Part shown: one piece after another, positions 54,431 to 63,605 of the stretch
Layout of the letters: the number at the start of each line of letters is the position of its first letter
Position numbering within the stretch: position 1 is the stretch's first letter
Assembly: GCA_015069615.1 (NCBI GenBank)
Contig: SVIF01000001.1
Location: 62,001-126,000 of the forward strand
Length of the DNA: 64,000 bases
Direction of reading: 5' to 3'
Source: Clostridiales bacterium
GTDB lineage: Bacteria; Bacillota; Clostridia; Christensenellales; Borkfalkiaceae
The notes under the pieces: model-generated
Seen by the model: the letters and a program-made list of their open reading frames with translations, nothing else
What the model was told of the DNA's origin: nothing
Database searches by the model: none
Program-made: the position numbers and the translations under genes

Positions 54431-54542
54431 AGACAAGGCCCTTGCCATTTTTTGCAAGAACCGCATCCCCGGTAAACGGGCTTAACACCCGCGTTTTATA
54501 CGTGAAACGGAAACGTACGCTTTGCTTCCGTAACGATTTTAA

Positions 54543-54812
54543 AAGGGCTGTGCATCCTTCTTTGACCGATTAAACCGGGCCGGCACCCCGACAGGTAACT
54601 CCGGTAAAGCTACCTTATGGCACACGGGCACTTCCACTTAGTGCTGCTGCATCCCTGCCCTGACACGGTTCACGGCTACCCGTTGCATAAGACCTTACCA
54701 TCAAAATCCCTTATCGGTTCCAGCGCCCCATCCAAGGGGCCGAGGAAGGCGTTCAGCTCTGCTACAGCGGATTGCAGATACAGGGCACCGCTAACTCCCC
54801 ACCTAGCACAGC
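54543..54812 (-). ncRNA. ffs: Signal recognition particle RNA, large Bacillota type
   Basis: About 268 bases with the same order of blocks as Bacillus scRNA: GTGCTAGGTGGGGAGTTAGC, GGTGCCCTGTATCTGCAATC, CCGTGAACCGTGTCAGG, AGCAGCACTAAGTGGAAG and a 3' GATGCACAGCCC that pairs with the 5' end. Alu domain present. Helix 8 reads CAGG, GCA, GGGA, TGC, AGCAGC where the usual form is CAGG, TCC, GGAA, GGA, AGCAGC: both stem arms changed together and the loop stays GNRA. It scaffolds Ffh for membrane targeting. Confidence 0.94.
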
Positions 54813-54818
54813 ACAAGG

Positions 54819-54847
54819 ATTATACCCTATTTTTTTGTTTTTGGCAA
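54819..54847 (-). promoter_or_regulatory. Promoter of the SRP RNA
   Basis: On the minus strand TTGCCA (54842-54847), 17-base spacer, TATAAT (54819-54824). Start expected at ~54812. Confidence 0.9.
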
Positions 54848-54939
54848 GTGTTTTCTATCCTTTTTCATCTTTTTTCCATAGGAAAAGTAGGTTTTTTACA
54901 AGAAAAGAAATTTTCTTTACGTTTCTTTTTGCAAAACGC

Positions 54940-54968
54940 TTGACAAGTTTTGAAAAAGAAACTAAAAT
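54940..54968 (+). promoter_or_regulatory. Promoter of the DUF4130-like gene
   Basis: TTGACA (54940-54945), 17-base spacer, TAAAAT (54963-54968); AAAGGGGGATC precedes the ATG at 55008. Confidence 0.85.
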
Positions 54969-55007
54969 AATAGAACATATGTTTAACTAAAACAAAGGGG
55001 GATCGCA

Positions 55008-55769
55008 ATGATTTTTTGGTATGACGGCACGGAAAACGGCTTTTTTACCCTTTGTTACGATTGCTATTTAAGAAGGGAATTGCCCACCCGTATTCTGCGC
55101 GGAAAAAAGGCAAGCACACGCGGAAAACAAGTAATTACGGTTAGCACAAGCGAAAAAAAAGCAAACGCGTTTCGCGCGCTATTAAAAGAACAATCCCCCA
55201 CCCTTTTGGGGGAAACCGCCCTGGCTTTACGAAGGCTGGACGAAGGGGTGCCCCTTGCGGTAATACAGTACGCGTTTTCCTTTTTATTTACCAAAAAGGA
55301 AGGGGCTTTTTTACCAAAAAATCCCGCCTACCCTTTTATGCAATTTTTGCAAATGGCAAAACTGGAACTTGCACGGTACGGGGGCATTTTGCAGTTTTTT
55401 GAAAAAAACGGCGGTTTTTATGCGGAAATTGACCCCGTGGACGACGTGGTGGATTTACTACTAATCGGGGCGATAAGAAAGTTTTCCGCCCCCACTATAG
55501 TGCAAGACGTAAAAAGGAACAAATGGGCGGTTTGGAATGGAAAAGACTACGCTATTTTCCACGACGAAGAAGGGGAAGAACCCGAAATTTTAACCGAAGA
55601 AAACGCCTCCTTTTTCTCCCTACTTTCCTACCTTACCCCCAAGAAAAAACCGCCCATGGTTACCCAGCTTTGCTTATTTTCCGAAACACCGAAAGAACAA
55701 GCACGCAAAAGTTATTTAACCCTTTTCGGCAAATTTTACCCCGTAAAAAACGGAAACGTTTTACCCTAA
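55008..55769 (+). CDS. DUF4130/TIGR03915-like DNA metabolism protein
   Basis: 253 residues. IFWYDGTENGFFTLCYDCY at the start and the two-helix pattern, then DIVDLLLIGAIRKF-type helix and TPKEQARKSYLTLFGKFYPV at the end match the DUF4130 family, whose usual partner is a radical-SAM protein (TIGR03916) and which sometimes precedes a uracil-DNA glycosylase domain. No partner is adjacent here. Function is inferred from that family only. Confidence 0.7.
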   Translation: MIFWYDGTENGFFTLCYDCYLRRELPTRILRGKKASTRGKQVITVSTSEKKANAFRALLKEQSPTLLGETALALRRLDEGVPLAVIQYAFSFLFTKKEGAFLPKNPAYPFMQFLQMAKLELARYGGILQFFEKNGGFYAEIDPVDDVVDLLLIGAIRKFSAPTIVQDVKRNKWAVWNGKDYAIFHDEEGEEPEILTEENASFFSLLSYLTPKKKPPMVTQLCLFSETPKEQARKSYLTLFGKFYPVKNGNVLP

Positions 55770-55846
55770 TCCGTCTCTGCCCTTTTCGGCAAAAAAGGGC
55801 AAAATTTTACAAAAAGTAAATATTTGTTTGTTTTTTATACAAAAAA

Positions 55847-55885
55847 TGGGCGAAGCCGTTTTTCGGCTTCGCCCAAACTGTTTTT
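55847..55885 (+). terminator. Terminator after the DUF4130-like gene
   Basis: TGGGCGAAGCCG pairs with CGGCTTCGCCCA, then a T-run (ACTGTTTTTTATTT); it serves both convergent genes. Confidence 0.9.
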
Positions 55886-55892
55886 TATTTCG

Positions 55893-56126
55893 TTAGTCAA
55901 TCCACCAAACTTTATTGTTCATCAGGATACAAATGATATCAACGACCCAGAAAATTATGCCCGAAACAAAAATAAAGATTACGCCGAACACAATGTGCAA
56001 AGTATCCCCTTTTACGATACTTCTGCAAAGGCGGTAAATACCCCAAATAATTGCGATACCAGGAATGCAAAGGATTAATTTTGCAAGCAAAGGCAAATCG
56101 TCAATAGCTTTAATTAAATTTTTCAT
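55893..56126 (-). CDS. Small hydrophobic membrane protein
   Basis: 77 residues with two to three hydrophobic segments (~12-32, ~42-66) separated by CRSIVKGDTLH. It looks like the small phospholipase-D-nuclease-N-like or DUF-type membrane proteins with a terminal WW-ID. AGGAGAGTG precedes the ATG. No family fixed; real gene judged by the ribosome site and hydrophobic pattern. Confidence 0.6.
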   Translation of the reverse strand: MKNLIKAIDDLPLLAKLILCIPGIAIIWGIYRLCRSIVKGDTLHIVFGVIFIFVSGIIFWVVDIICILMNNKVWWID

Positions 56127-56205
56127 AACAACACTCTCCTTTTGTTTTGTTGTATTTATGATATCATATTATGCGAAAAAACACAAGAGGTTTCGTAAAA
56201 AAATA

Positions 56206-57570
56206 TTATTTTTTAGAATAATTTTTCCCACTTGCGCGTTTTTGGGAAGGTTGTTCTTTACTTTTAGAAAAACTAGCTTTGGGTTTTCCGTGTGAAAATT
56301 CCATAAGAACACTTGCCTTCTTTTCTTGACGTGAACGGTTTTCGTTGCCTCCCTTGCGGAAGGGTTTCCCCTGCCCTTTGCCCTTGGGAAATCCGCCTTT
56401 TACGGGCTTTTTCCCGCTTTGGGGGGCGAATTTGCCACGCGTGGGCAATTCTTCTTCGTATGAAAGGCTTGCACTTAACTTGCCTTCCTTGGCGGTTGCA
56501 CCGATTTCGGTAAGCAAACGCATATATTCCCCTTTTTGCGGGGGCGTGTTGATAAAGGTAACGGCGTTACCCGATTTCCCCGCGCGCGCAGTTCTACCCA
56601 CGCGGTGCGCGAAGATTTCCGCGCTTTGGGGCATATCAAAGTTAATTACTACGTCCACGTTTTGAATATCAATGCCACGGGCAGCCACGTCCGTTGCAAC
56701 CAAATATCCCCCGTCCTTTTTCATTTCTTCCATGGCGCGAATACGGCGGGGTTGGGGGATTTCTCCGTGAATTAATCCATGGGTAACACCTTCCCCCGTA
56801 AGGTAATTAGAAAGGGTGTCCGCCATTTTTTTGGTGTTACAAAAAATCAGCGCGGTGTGTGGACGGTATTTTGCAAGGTATTCGGTAAGTGCGCGTTGTT
56901 TCTCCTTTCTACCTACCGTAAAGTAGGTGTGGTAGATGGGTAGCGTTTTGGGGGCAACTTCCACCGTAACGGGGCTTTTAAGATAAGTTTGCGCCAACTT
57001 TTTCACGCTTTCGGGCATGGTTGCGCTAAGCATTAAGGTTTGCCGTTCGGGATTTACTTTTTTTAGTACTTTATCAATTTCCTTTTGAAAGCCCATGGAA
57101 AGCATTTCGTCCGCTTCGTCAAAAATTAAGGTTTTTACACCCCCGAGTTTTAGCACGCGGCGGTCAATATGGTCCAAAATGCGCCCCGGGGTACCCACCA
57201 CGATACGCGCGCCCTTTTTTAGGTCGAAAATTTGGCGTTCCATCCCTTCCCCACCGTACACGGCAACCGCACGGCAACCTTCCTTTTTCACGCACAGTTT
57301 TCGGAATTCCTTTACCGTTTGCACGCACAATTCGCGGGTGGGGCAAAGCACCAAAACTTGGGTGGCGCGGTCCTCCGTATTCACACCGCAAAGGGCGGGA
57401 AGGGCAAACGCAAAGGTTTTACCGCTACCCGTTTCCGAACGAGCCACGATATCCACCCCTTGCATAGCAAGGGGAATCATCTTTTCTTGAATTTCGGTAC
57501 AAGTGGTAAGCCCCAATTCGTTTAGGGCAAAGGTAAATTCGGCGGGAAGATTTAGTTCTTCAAATCGCAT
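56206..57570 (-). CDS. DEAD-box RNA helicase
   Basis: The start is the ATG at 57570 (MRFEELNLPAEFTFALNEL) with AAGGAG 7 bases upstream. About 454 residues. ARSETGSGKTFAFALP (motif I), PTRELCVQ (Ia), IFDEADEMLS (II), LSATMP (III) and HRVGRTARAG (VI) are present. The C-terminal ~90 residues are basic and low complexity (KPVKGGFPKGKGQGKPF), typical for RNA tethering. Such helicases serve ribosome assembly, mRNA decay or cold adaptation. Confidence 0.95.
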   Translation of the reverse strand: MRFEELNLPAEFTFALNELGLTTCTEIQEKMIPLAMQGVDIVARSETGSGKTFAFALPALCGVNTEDRATQVLVLCPTRELCVQTVKEFRKLCVKKEGCRAVAVYGGEGMERQIFDLKKGARIVVGTPGRILDHIDRRVLKLGGVKTLIFDEADEMLSMGFQKEIDKVLKKVNPERQTLMLSATMPESVKKLAQTYLKSPVTVEVAPKTLPIYHTYFTVGRKEKQRALTEYLAKYRPHTALIFCNTKKMADTLSNYLTGEGVTHGLIHGEIPQPRRIRAMEEMKKDGGYLVATDVAARGIDIQNVDVVINFDMPQSAEIFAHRVGRTARAGKSGNAVTFINTPPQKGEYMRLLTEIGATAKEGKLSASLSYEEELPTRGKFAPQSGKKPVKGGFPKGKGQGKPFRKGGNENRSRQEKKASVLMEFSHGKPKASFSKSKEQPSQKRASGKNYSKK

Positions 57571-57581
57571 TCGCTTTCTCC

Positions 57582-59069
57582 TTACGTAATTTCTTTGATT
57601 ACGGCCTTTAAGCAATTCACGGTATCCGTGGGGGTAGCGGTGTATTCCGTTTCTTTTTGGGTGGCAAGTTCCCCCGCCCTACCCGTAAAATAGCACGCGG
57701 CGGATAACAGTTTGGCAGAAGGAAGGGTTAGTTCGCTTTCGCGCGAGAACATGCCAAGGGCAACCCCCAAAAGCACGTCCCCACTTCCTCCTTTCGCCAT
57801 AGCGGGGGAACCCGTGGCGGAAAGATAGGTGGCGCTTCCATCCGAAATTAGCGTGCTTGCGCCTTTTAATAAGCAAGTTACCCCGTATTCCTTTGCAAAG
57901 AGAATCAGGCTTTCGTAGGGCGAAGAAAGAATTTCACTTACGGGTTTTCCGCTTAAACGGGAAAATTCCGCAGGATGAGGGGTAAGAACCACCTTCGCCG
58001 TGGCGGTTTTTAATGTTTCCACCCCGTACTTGGCAAGCGAATTTAAGCCGTCCGCATCAATAAGTAAAGTCCCTTTGAAATTTTGTAATAAAAAGCGAAC
58101 TAAGCGGTACACGTTTTTACTTACACCTAAGCCAGCGCCCACCGCAATCACGCGCGAACGGGCGCAAATTTCCGCGTAAAACTTCTTGCGAAAACGAATT
58201 TTACCACCCCAAGAAGGGGCGTTTGTATAAATAAGTTCGGGCAAGGAAGTTTTTGCAAGGGCAATGACTTCGGGCACCGAAACAAGTTCTGCATAGCCAG
58301 CGCCCGTAAGTAAGCTTGCCGTAGCGTTTGCCGCAAGGCGCGCCGCACCCGTATAGGATTTGCTACCTGCAATTAAAGTTGCCCTACCGTGCGTTCCTTT
58401 GTGCATATTGCGTTTTAAGGGGGGAAAGGCTTGTTTTAATAGGTTTTCGTCCGCCAAAAAGGCTTGCGCTTCTCCACCGATTTCTATGGGTAATACGGTC
58501 AGTTTTCCGCACATATCTAGCCCGTCCCCTAAAAAATGGCCGAACTTAAAGCCTTCCACGGCAAAGGTTTGCACCGCTTTTACGGCATGTTTTCCTTCCC
58601 CCGTATCCGCGTTTAAGCCTGCGGGAATATCCACCGCGTAAAGGGGAATTTGCTTCCCCATTTCGTTTAATTTTTGCAAAAGGGCTTTACTTTCCCCTTT
58701 GGGTTCGCCTGAAAAACCCGTTCCCATCAAACATTCCACAATGGCAGTATATTCCCCCGTGGCAAGGGTACTTTCGTATTCCCCTTGGTATTCGGTTTGG
58801 GCGCGCAGGGTTTCCTTTGTTTTGGGGGGCATAGCCTGATACACTTTTACGGGAATTTTCTTTTGAAAAAGTTGTTGGGCAATCACGTATCCGTCCCCAC
58901 CGTTATTTCCGCCGCCACAAACCACAAGCACGCGGTCCTTCTGGGTTACGGGAAGGGCGGAAGCCACCGTTTTTCCCGCCGTAAGCATCATTTCGTAATA
59001 GCCGTAGCCACGTTCAAAAGCGTGGCGTTCGGCTTGTTTCATACCGTAAGCAGAATAGATTTTATGCAT
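57582..59069 (-). CDS. nnrDE: Bifunctional NAD(P)HX epimerase/dehydratase
   Basis: 495 residues, fused two-domain form. The N-terminal NnrE epimerase (~1-215) has VVCGGGNNGGDGYV. The C-terminal NnrD dehydratase (~225-495) has VLTPHPAEFSRLSG and ATGSPAMAKGGSGDVLLG. It repairs hydrated NADH and NADPH. It starts 7 bases inside the end of recX (overlap), and its stop is 11 bases before the helicase start. Confidence 0.95.
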   Translation of the reverse strand: MHKIYSAYGMKQAERHAFERGYGYYEMMLTAGKTVASALPVTQKDRVLVVCGGGNNGGDGYVIAQQLFQKKIPVKVYQAMPPKTKETLRAQTEYQGEYESTLATGEYTAIVECLMGTGFSGEPKGESKALLQKLNEMGKQIPLYAVDIPAGLNADTGEGKHAVKAVQTFAVEGFKFGHFLGDGLDMCGKLTVLPIEIGGEAQAFLADENLLKQAFPPLKRNMHKGTHGRATLIAGSKSYTGAARLAANATASLLTGAGYAELVSVPEVIALAKTSLPELIYTNAPSWGGKIRFRKKFYAEICARSRVIAVGAGLGVSKNVYRLVRFLLQNFKGTLLIDADGLNSLAKYGVETLKTATAKVVLTPHPAEFSRLSGKPVSEILSSPYESLILFAKEYGVTCLLKGASTLISDGSATYLSATGSPAMAKGGSGDVLLGVALGMFSRESELTLPSAKLLSAACYFTGRAGELATQKETEYTATPTDTVNCLKAVIKEIT

Positions 59070-59691
59070 CCGTTTCCTCCCCCGATACTTGCTGTTTTAA
59101 GGATTGTACGGCTTCCCCAACCGCATCCCCCGAAAAGCCCTTGGAAAGCAAATAGCGGTACGCCTTTTGCAGATTTTCCAAGGTGTTTTCTTTACCGCGT
59201 AGGTATTTCGTTAGGGCAGCTTTTGCGCCCTCCGTTTCATCTATTTCGTTTAGAGCGGAAGATATATCCGCATCCGAAACACCCTTCATTTTCAGTTCCG
59301 CCGCTAGCATCCTTCCCCCTTTTTTGTTTGCGTGGGAAATAACGTATTCGCGCGCGTATTCGGCGTTATCCACGTAGCCGTATTCCTTAAGTTTTGTTAT
59401 CGTTTCGCGAATAATCGCGTGCGCGTAGCCCTTTTCTTTCAGTTTTAGATACAGTTCTTTTTCGGTTTTTCCCGTTACGGATAAAAGGGAAACCGCTTTT
59501 GCAAAGGCTTTATCCTTTTCGGCGGCAAGCTGAATTTCGGATAGGGTTTCTTCGGTAATTTCCATCCCTTTTTTTAAGCGGTATTCCGCCAGGGTTACAA
59601 AATCCAAACCGCAACAAAACCGCCCGTCCAAATATACGTTGACGCGCGTTTTATCCTTTGTTTGGGGGGTAATTTCGGTAATAATTGCCAT
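59062..59691 (-). CDS. recX: Regulatory protein RecX
   Basis: 209 residues of three-helix repeats: TPQTKDKTRVNVYLDGRF at the start, KAVSLLSVTGKTEKELYLKL, the GYVDNAEYAREYVISHANKK pattern and later RYLLSKGFSGDAVGEAVQSL. RecX limits RecA filaments. recA is not in the window. It overlaps nnrDE by 8 bases and is preceded by the inverted repeat at 59709-59732. Confidence 0.93.
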   Translation of the reverse strand: MAIITEITPQTKDKTRVNVYLDGRFCCGLDFVTLAEYRLKKGMEITEETLSEIQLAAEKDKAFAKAVSLLSVTGKTEKELYLKLKEKGYAHAIIRETITKLKEYGYVDNAEYAREYVISHANKKGGRMLAAELKMKGVSDADISSALNEIDETEGAKAALTKYLRGKENTLENLQKAYRYLLSKGFSGDAVGEAVQSLKQQVSGEETDA

Positions 59692-59708
59692 ATTCCTTTT
59701 CCTTACGA

Positions 59709-59732
59709 TAAAACGGGTTGCAGGCGCAACCC
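59709..59732 (-). terminator. Hairpin between yigZ and recX
   Basis: ACGGGTTGC pairs with GCAACCCGT around AGGC; on the minus strand TTTATCG follows. Confidence 0.7.
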
Positions 59733-59739
59733 GTAATCG

Positions 59740-60360
59740 TTAAAATCTAAAATATTCTTCGCGTTCTACACGGCAAGTAACCTTGCCAAGAAGCGCATCC
59801 GTAATGCGCAAAAATAAGCTTTGCGCGTTTTCCGATTTTACGGGAAAGCGCGCGGTAATTTCTTCCGCGTACTCGTATTCAGGGGTAAGGTTTTCGCGTT
59901 CCGCCACTTTACGGAAGGCATCCGAAAGTTCGTACGAAAAACGCACCGCGCAAAAAGCGGCAAGCGCGCTTTCCTTAATTTCGTTTGCGTCCAAGGAAAG
60001 CCCCGCGGCATACGCGTACGCGCGAACAAGCCCCCCTGCGCCCAGTTTAATCCCGCCAAAGTACCTTACCACCGCCACGCCCGTTTCCTTAACGCCTTTA
60101 TTTTTTAGTACTTCTAAAATGGGAATTCCTGCCGTTCCTTGGGGTTCCCCGTCATCCGAATAGCGCATGATATTGCCCGCTTTATCCGCAATAAAGGCAT
60201 AGCAAACGTGCGTGGCAAGGGAGTGTTCCTTGCGAATTTTCGCAATCTCCGCGCGCGCTTGTTCTTCGTTTTCCACGGGAAAGGAATATCCGATAAAACG
60301 CGAACGCTGTTCGGTAAATTCCGCCGTAACGGATTTGGTTACGCCAAGATATCTACTCAC
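59740..60360 (-). CDS. yigZ: YigZ/IMPACT-family protein
   Basis: 206 residues. The N-terminal UPF0029 domain has [17 protein letters not shown] and the family box [21 protein letters not shown]; the C-terminal domain is DUF1949-like. GTG start; the start overlaps the tyrS stop as GTGA. Bacterial members are poorly understood; the yeast relative affects translation stress signalling. Confidence 0.92.
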   Translation of the reverse strand: MSRYLGVTKSVTAEFTEQRSRFIGYSFPVENEEQARAEIAKIRKEHSLATHVCYAFIADKAGNIMRYSDDGEPQGTAGIPILEVLKNKGVKETGVAVVRYFGGIKLGAGGLVRAYAYAAGLSLDANEIKESALAAFCAVRFSYELSDAFRKVAERENLTPEYEYAEEITARFPVKSENAQSLFLRITDALLGKVTCRVEREEYFRF

Positions 60361-61553
60361 GCGCGAGTTACCGCCACGTGTACTTTTTTACCCTTATGCA
60401 AAACGAATTCGCCGGTGGGAAGTTCGGCCATGGGGTCGGTAAGTTTATCTTCGTTCAGTTTTACACCGCCTTCTTGAATCAAGCGGCGCGCTTCCCCCTT
60501 GCTTTTGCAAAGGCCCGCGGCAATCAAAAGGTCTACCCCAGTTGCGCAGTCCAACCCAACCGTAAGTTTGGGCATATCTTGGGCGTTACCGCCAAACGCC
60601 GCGCGGGCTTGGTTTCTTGCAAGGTTTGCCTTTTCTTCCCCGTGAACAAGCTTGGTTACTTCGTAAGCCAAACGTTCTTTTGCCGCGTTGATGCGTTCGT
60701 CCGCATACTTGGTCAGTTCTTCAATTTCTTCTAAATCCATAAAGGTGAGAAGGCGCATACATTCGGCAACCTTGCAGTCTTCCACGTTTCTGAAATATTG
60801 GAAGAAATCGTACACGCTGCACTTGTTTTCATCCAGCCACAGCGCGCCCTTTTGGGTTTTTCCCATTTTTTTACCTTCACTATTTAGAAGAAGGGTACAA
60901 GTTGCGCAGAAGGCGGGTTTGCCTTCCTTTTTACGGATTAAATCCACGCCCGCAAGCATGTTGGACCATTGATCGTCCCCGCCCAGTTCTAGCTTACAGC
61001 CGTGCTTTCTGTTCAGCACTAAAAAGTCGTAGCCTTGCATTAGCATATAGTTGAATTCAAAGAAGGTGAGCCCCTTTTCCATACGTTGCTTAAAGCATTC
61101 GGCGGTAAGCATACGGTTTACGGAGAAGTGTACCCCGATTTCACGCAAGAAGTCAATATAATTTAAGTTGAAAAGCCAGTCCGCGTTATTTTCAATGGTG
61201 GCGGCGTTTTCCCCTTCAAAATCAATAAAGCGGGACATTTGTTCTTTGAAACATTCTACGTTGTGGTTGATGGTTTCACGCGTCATCATTTGGCGCATAT
61301 CGCTTCTGCCCGAAGGATCGCCAATCATAGCCGTACCGCCCCCAAAAAGAGCAATGGGTTTATGCCCGTAACGTTGCATCCACGCCATCATCATAACGGG
61401 AATATAATGCCCGATATGCAAACTGTCCGCCGTGGGGTCAAAGCCGATATAAAAAGGAACGCTTTCCTTGCCTAACATTTCATAAAGTTCGTCTTCAAAA
61501 ATGGTTTGCTTGATAAAACCGCGCGCTTTCAGTACGTCTAATACGTTTTCCAT
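60357..61553 (-). CDS. tyrS: Tyrosyl-tRNA synthetase
   Basis: The start is the ATG at 61553 ([17 protein letters not shown]) with TAGGAGAT upstream; a longer frame would enter the promoter. About 398 residues. HIGH-type motif [22 protein letters not shown], and the KMSKS-type [13 protein letters not shown], then a C-terminal S4 domain (~335-395). No T-box fits in the short upstream gap. Confidence 0.97.
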   Translation of the reverse strand: MENVLDVLKARGFIKQTIFEDELYEMLGKESVPFYIGFDPTADSLHIGHYIPVMMMAWMQRYGHKPIALFGGGTAMIGDPSGRSDMRQMMTRETINHNVECFKEQMSRFIDFEGENAATIENNADWLFNLNYIDFLREIGVHFSVNRMLTAECFKQRMEKGLTFFEFNYMLMQGYDFLVLNRKHGCKLELGGDDQWSNMLAGVDLIRKKEGKPAFCATCTLLLNSEGKKMGKTQKGALWLDENKCSVYDFFQYFRNVEDCKVAECMRLLTFMDLEEIEELTKYADERINAAKERLAYEVTKLVHGEEKANLARNQARAAFGGNAQDMPKLTVGLDCATGVDLLIAAGLCKSKGEARRLIQEGGVKLNEDKLTDPMAELPTGEFVLHKGKKVHVAVTRA

Positions 61554-61720
61554 AAAAGTATCTCCTATTTTCCCCGCGCCCGAAGGGGCGCGCATCATTT
61601 TCTACCCCGTATTGTACCAAATTCCCCTTGATTTTGCAAGCAAAAGAAAGGGATTTCCCCCACGCGCACGCAAAAAAAACAAATTTTTTACGCGAACCGC
61701 AACTTTTTACTAAAAAGCAA

Positions 61721-61749
61721 TTGTAATTTATAAAAATTTATGCTATAAT
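61721..61749 (+). promoter_or_regulatory. Promoter of the NifU-like/GGGtGRT operon
   Basis: TTGTAA (61721-61726), 17-base spacer, TATAAT (61744-61749); TTGGAGGG before the ATG at 61817. Confidence 0.8.
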
Positions 61750-61816
61750 ACCAAAGGTTTGGGCAAGAAAAAGCCCAACGCCGAAAATACGTTAAAAAAT
61801 CTAATTGGAGGGTTTT

Positions 61817-62509
61817 ATGCAATACTCAAAAGAAGTAAAAGAGATGATTTGCGTTGCCAAGGGCCCCAACCACGGCCCCGCGCCCATTCCCGAAGAAGGT
61901 AAATGGGTTCAATCCAAGCAAATCAGCGACATCAACGGCTTTACGCACGGTATCGGCTGGTGCGCGCCCCAACAAGGTGCTTGTAAGCTGACCTTAAACG
62001 TAAAGGAAGGGATTATTCGCGAAGCTTTGGTGGAAACCATCGGCTGCTCGGGTATGACCCACTCTGCCGCTATGGCATCCGAAATTCTGCCCGGCAAAAC
62101 CGTGCTGGAAGCACTGAATACCGACTTGGTATGTGATGCAATCAATACCGCTATGCGCGAACTGTTCTTGCAAATCGTTTACGGTAGAACGCAATCCGCG
62201 TTCTCGGACGACGGCTTGGTTATCGGCGCAGGCTTGGAAGACTTAGGAAAAGGACTTCGTTCGCAAGTTGGTACCATGTACGGCACCGAAGAAAAGGGCG
62301 TTCGCTACCTGGAAATGGCAGAAGGTTACGTTACCCGCATGGCTTTGGACGAAAACAAGGAAGTTATCGGTTACGAATTCATCCACATGGGCAAAATGAT
62401 GGATTTCATCAAGAAAGGCATGACGGCGGATGAAGCACTTGCAAAAGCAAAGGGTCACTACGGCAGATTTGAAAACGCCGCTTCCTACATTGACCCCAGA
62501 CATCAATAA
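61817..62509 (+). CDS. IscU/NifU-like iron-sulfur scaffold partner of the GGGtGRT protein
   Basis: Start at ATG 61817 (MQYSKEVKEMICVAKG) because GGAGGG lies 6 bases upstream. 230 residues. Three scaffold-type cysteines are spread as CVAKG, GWCAPQQGACKLT and ETIGCSGMTHSA. The middle (~100-160) has an extra helical part, and the end has KGMTADEALAKAKGHYGRF. NCBI-type annotation places such genes next to GGGtGRT as an iron-sulfur scaffold. It is separated from that gene by 12 bases. A role in cluster building is inferred. Confidence 0.75.
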   Translation: MQYSKEVKEMICVAKGPNHGPAPIPEEGKWVQSKQISDINGFTHGIGWCAPQQGACKLTLNVKEGIIREALVETIGCSGMTHSAAMASEILPGKTVLEALNTDLVCDAINTAMRELFLQIVYGRTQSAFSDDGLVIGAGLEDLGKGLRSQVGTMYGTEEKGVRYLEMAEGYVTRMALDENKEVIGYEFIHMGKMMDFIKKGMTADEALAKAKGHYGRFENAASYIDPRHQ

Positions 62510-62521
62510 GGAGGCAGTATC

Positions 62522-63526
62522 ATGAGCGTTAGTTTTGAAGGATATGAAAGAAGAATTAACCAAATCAACCCCGTTCTTGCAAAGTACGGTATGAAAGATT
62601 TGGAAGAAGCGAAAGAAGTTTGCCTTGCAAAAGGCGTTGACGCGGAAGCAATCGTAAGAAGCGTTCAACCCATCGCTTTTGAAAACGCAGTTTGGGCTTA
62701 CACCCTTGGTTGCGCTATCGCTATTAAGAAAGGTTGCACCAAAGCGGCTGACGCAGCGGAAGCAATCGGCGAAGGTTTACAAGCGTTCTGCATCCCCGGT
62801 TCGGTTGCCGACCAACGTCAAGTAGGTCTTGGCCACGGAAACTTGGCAGCAATGCTTCTTTCCGAAAGCACCCAATGCTTCTGCTTCTTGGCAGGCCACG
62901 AATCTTTTGCTGCGGCAGAAGGCGCAATCGGTATTGCGAAAACCGCTAACAAAGTTAGAAAAACTCCCTTAAAGGTTATTTTGAACGGTTTAGGTAAGGA
63001 CGCAGCGTTCATTATCTCCCGTATCAACGGCTTTACTTACTGCCAAACCAAGTACGATTACTACACCGGTAAGGTAGAAGTTGTTAAGGAAACCAAATAT
63101 TCGGACGGCGACCGCGCTAAGGTGCGTTGCTACGGCTGTGATGACGTAAACGAAGGCGTTGCTATTATGAGACTGGAAGAAGTTGGCGTTTCCATTACCG
63201 GCAACTCCACCAACCCCACCCGTTTCCAACACCCCGTTGCAGGCACCTACAAAAAGTGGTGTAATGAAAACGGCAAAAAGTACTTCTCCGTTGCTTCGGG
63301 CGGTGGTACGGGCCGTACCCTTCACCCCGACAACATGGCTGCAGGCCCCGCTTCCTACGGCATGACGGATACCATGGGTAGAATGCATAGCGACGCGCAA
63401 TTTGCAGGTAGCTCCTCCGTACCCGCTCACGTAGAAATGATGGGCTTAATCGGTATGGGTAACAACCCCATGGTTGGCGCATCCGTTGCTTGCGCAGTAG
63501 CAGTGGAAGAAGGCATGAATAAATAA
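62522..63526 (+). CDS. GGGtGRT protein
   Basis: 334 residues, containing SVASGGGTGRTLHPDN, the motif that names this family. Other conserved segments: AYTLGCAIAIKKGCTKAADAA, GLGHGNLAAMLLSE, and GSSSVPAHVEMMGLIGMGNN near the end. There is no enzyme class I can assign; repeated cysteines (GCAIAIKKGC, CFCFLAGH) suggest a metal or cluster. The operon with the NifU-like gene is strongly expressed-looking (strong promoter and ribosome sites). A terminator follows at 63569-63605. Confidence 0.88.
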   Translation: MSVSFEGYERRINQINPVLAKYGMKDLEEAKEVCLAKGVDAEAIVRSVQPIAFENAVWAYTLGCAIAIKKGCTKAADAAEAIGEGLQAFCIPGSVADQRQVGLGHGNLAAMLLSESTQCFCFLAGHESFAAAEGAIGIAKTANKVRKTPLKVILNGLGKDAAFIISRINGFTYCQTKYDYYTGKVEVVKETKYSDGDRAKVRCYGCDDVNEGVAIMRLEEVGVSITGNSTNPTRFQHPVAGTYKKWCNENGKKYFSVASGGGTGRTLHPDNMAAGPASYGMTDTMGRMHSDAQFAGSSSVPAHVEMMGLIGMGNNPMVGASVACAVAVEEGMNK

Positions 63527-63568
63527 GTTTTCGTACCACTTACCCCTACGGGGTAAAATGATAAAAAT

Positions 63569-63605
63569 TTACCGCCGTGGCAAAATTGCCACGGCGGTTT
63601 TTTAC
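63569..63605 (+). terminator. Terminator after the GGGtGRT gene
   Basis: ACCGCCGTGGCA pairs with TGCCACGGCGGT around AAAT, followed by TTTTTT; works for both converging genes. Confidence 0.93.

Noticed and set aside
54246-54488. 80-codon basic frame between ileS and SRP RNA
   Set aside because: It overlaps the ileS start and is composed of G+C-rich inverted repeats; no ribosome site.
54262-54542. T-box riboswitch before ileS
   Set aside because: The conserved T-box tail (GGGTGG-ACCGCG type) and specifier stem are absent.
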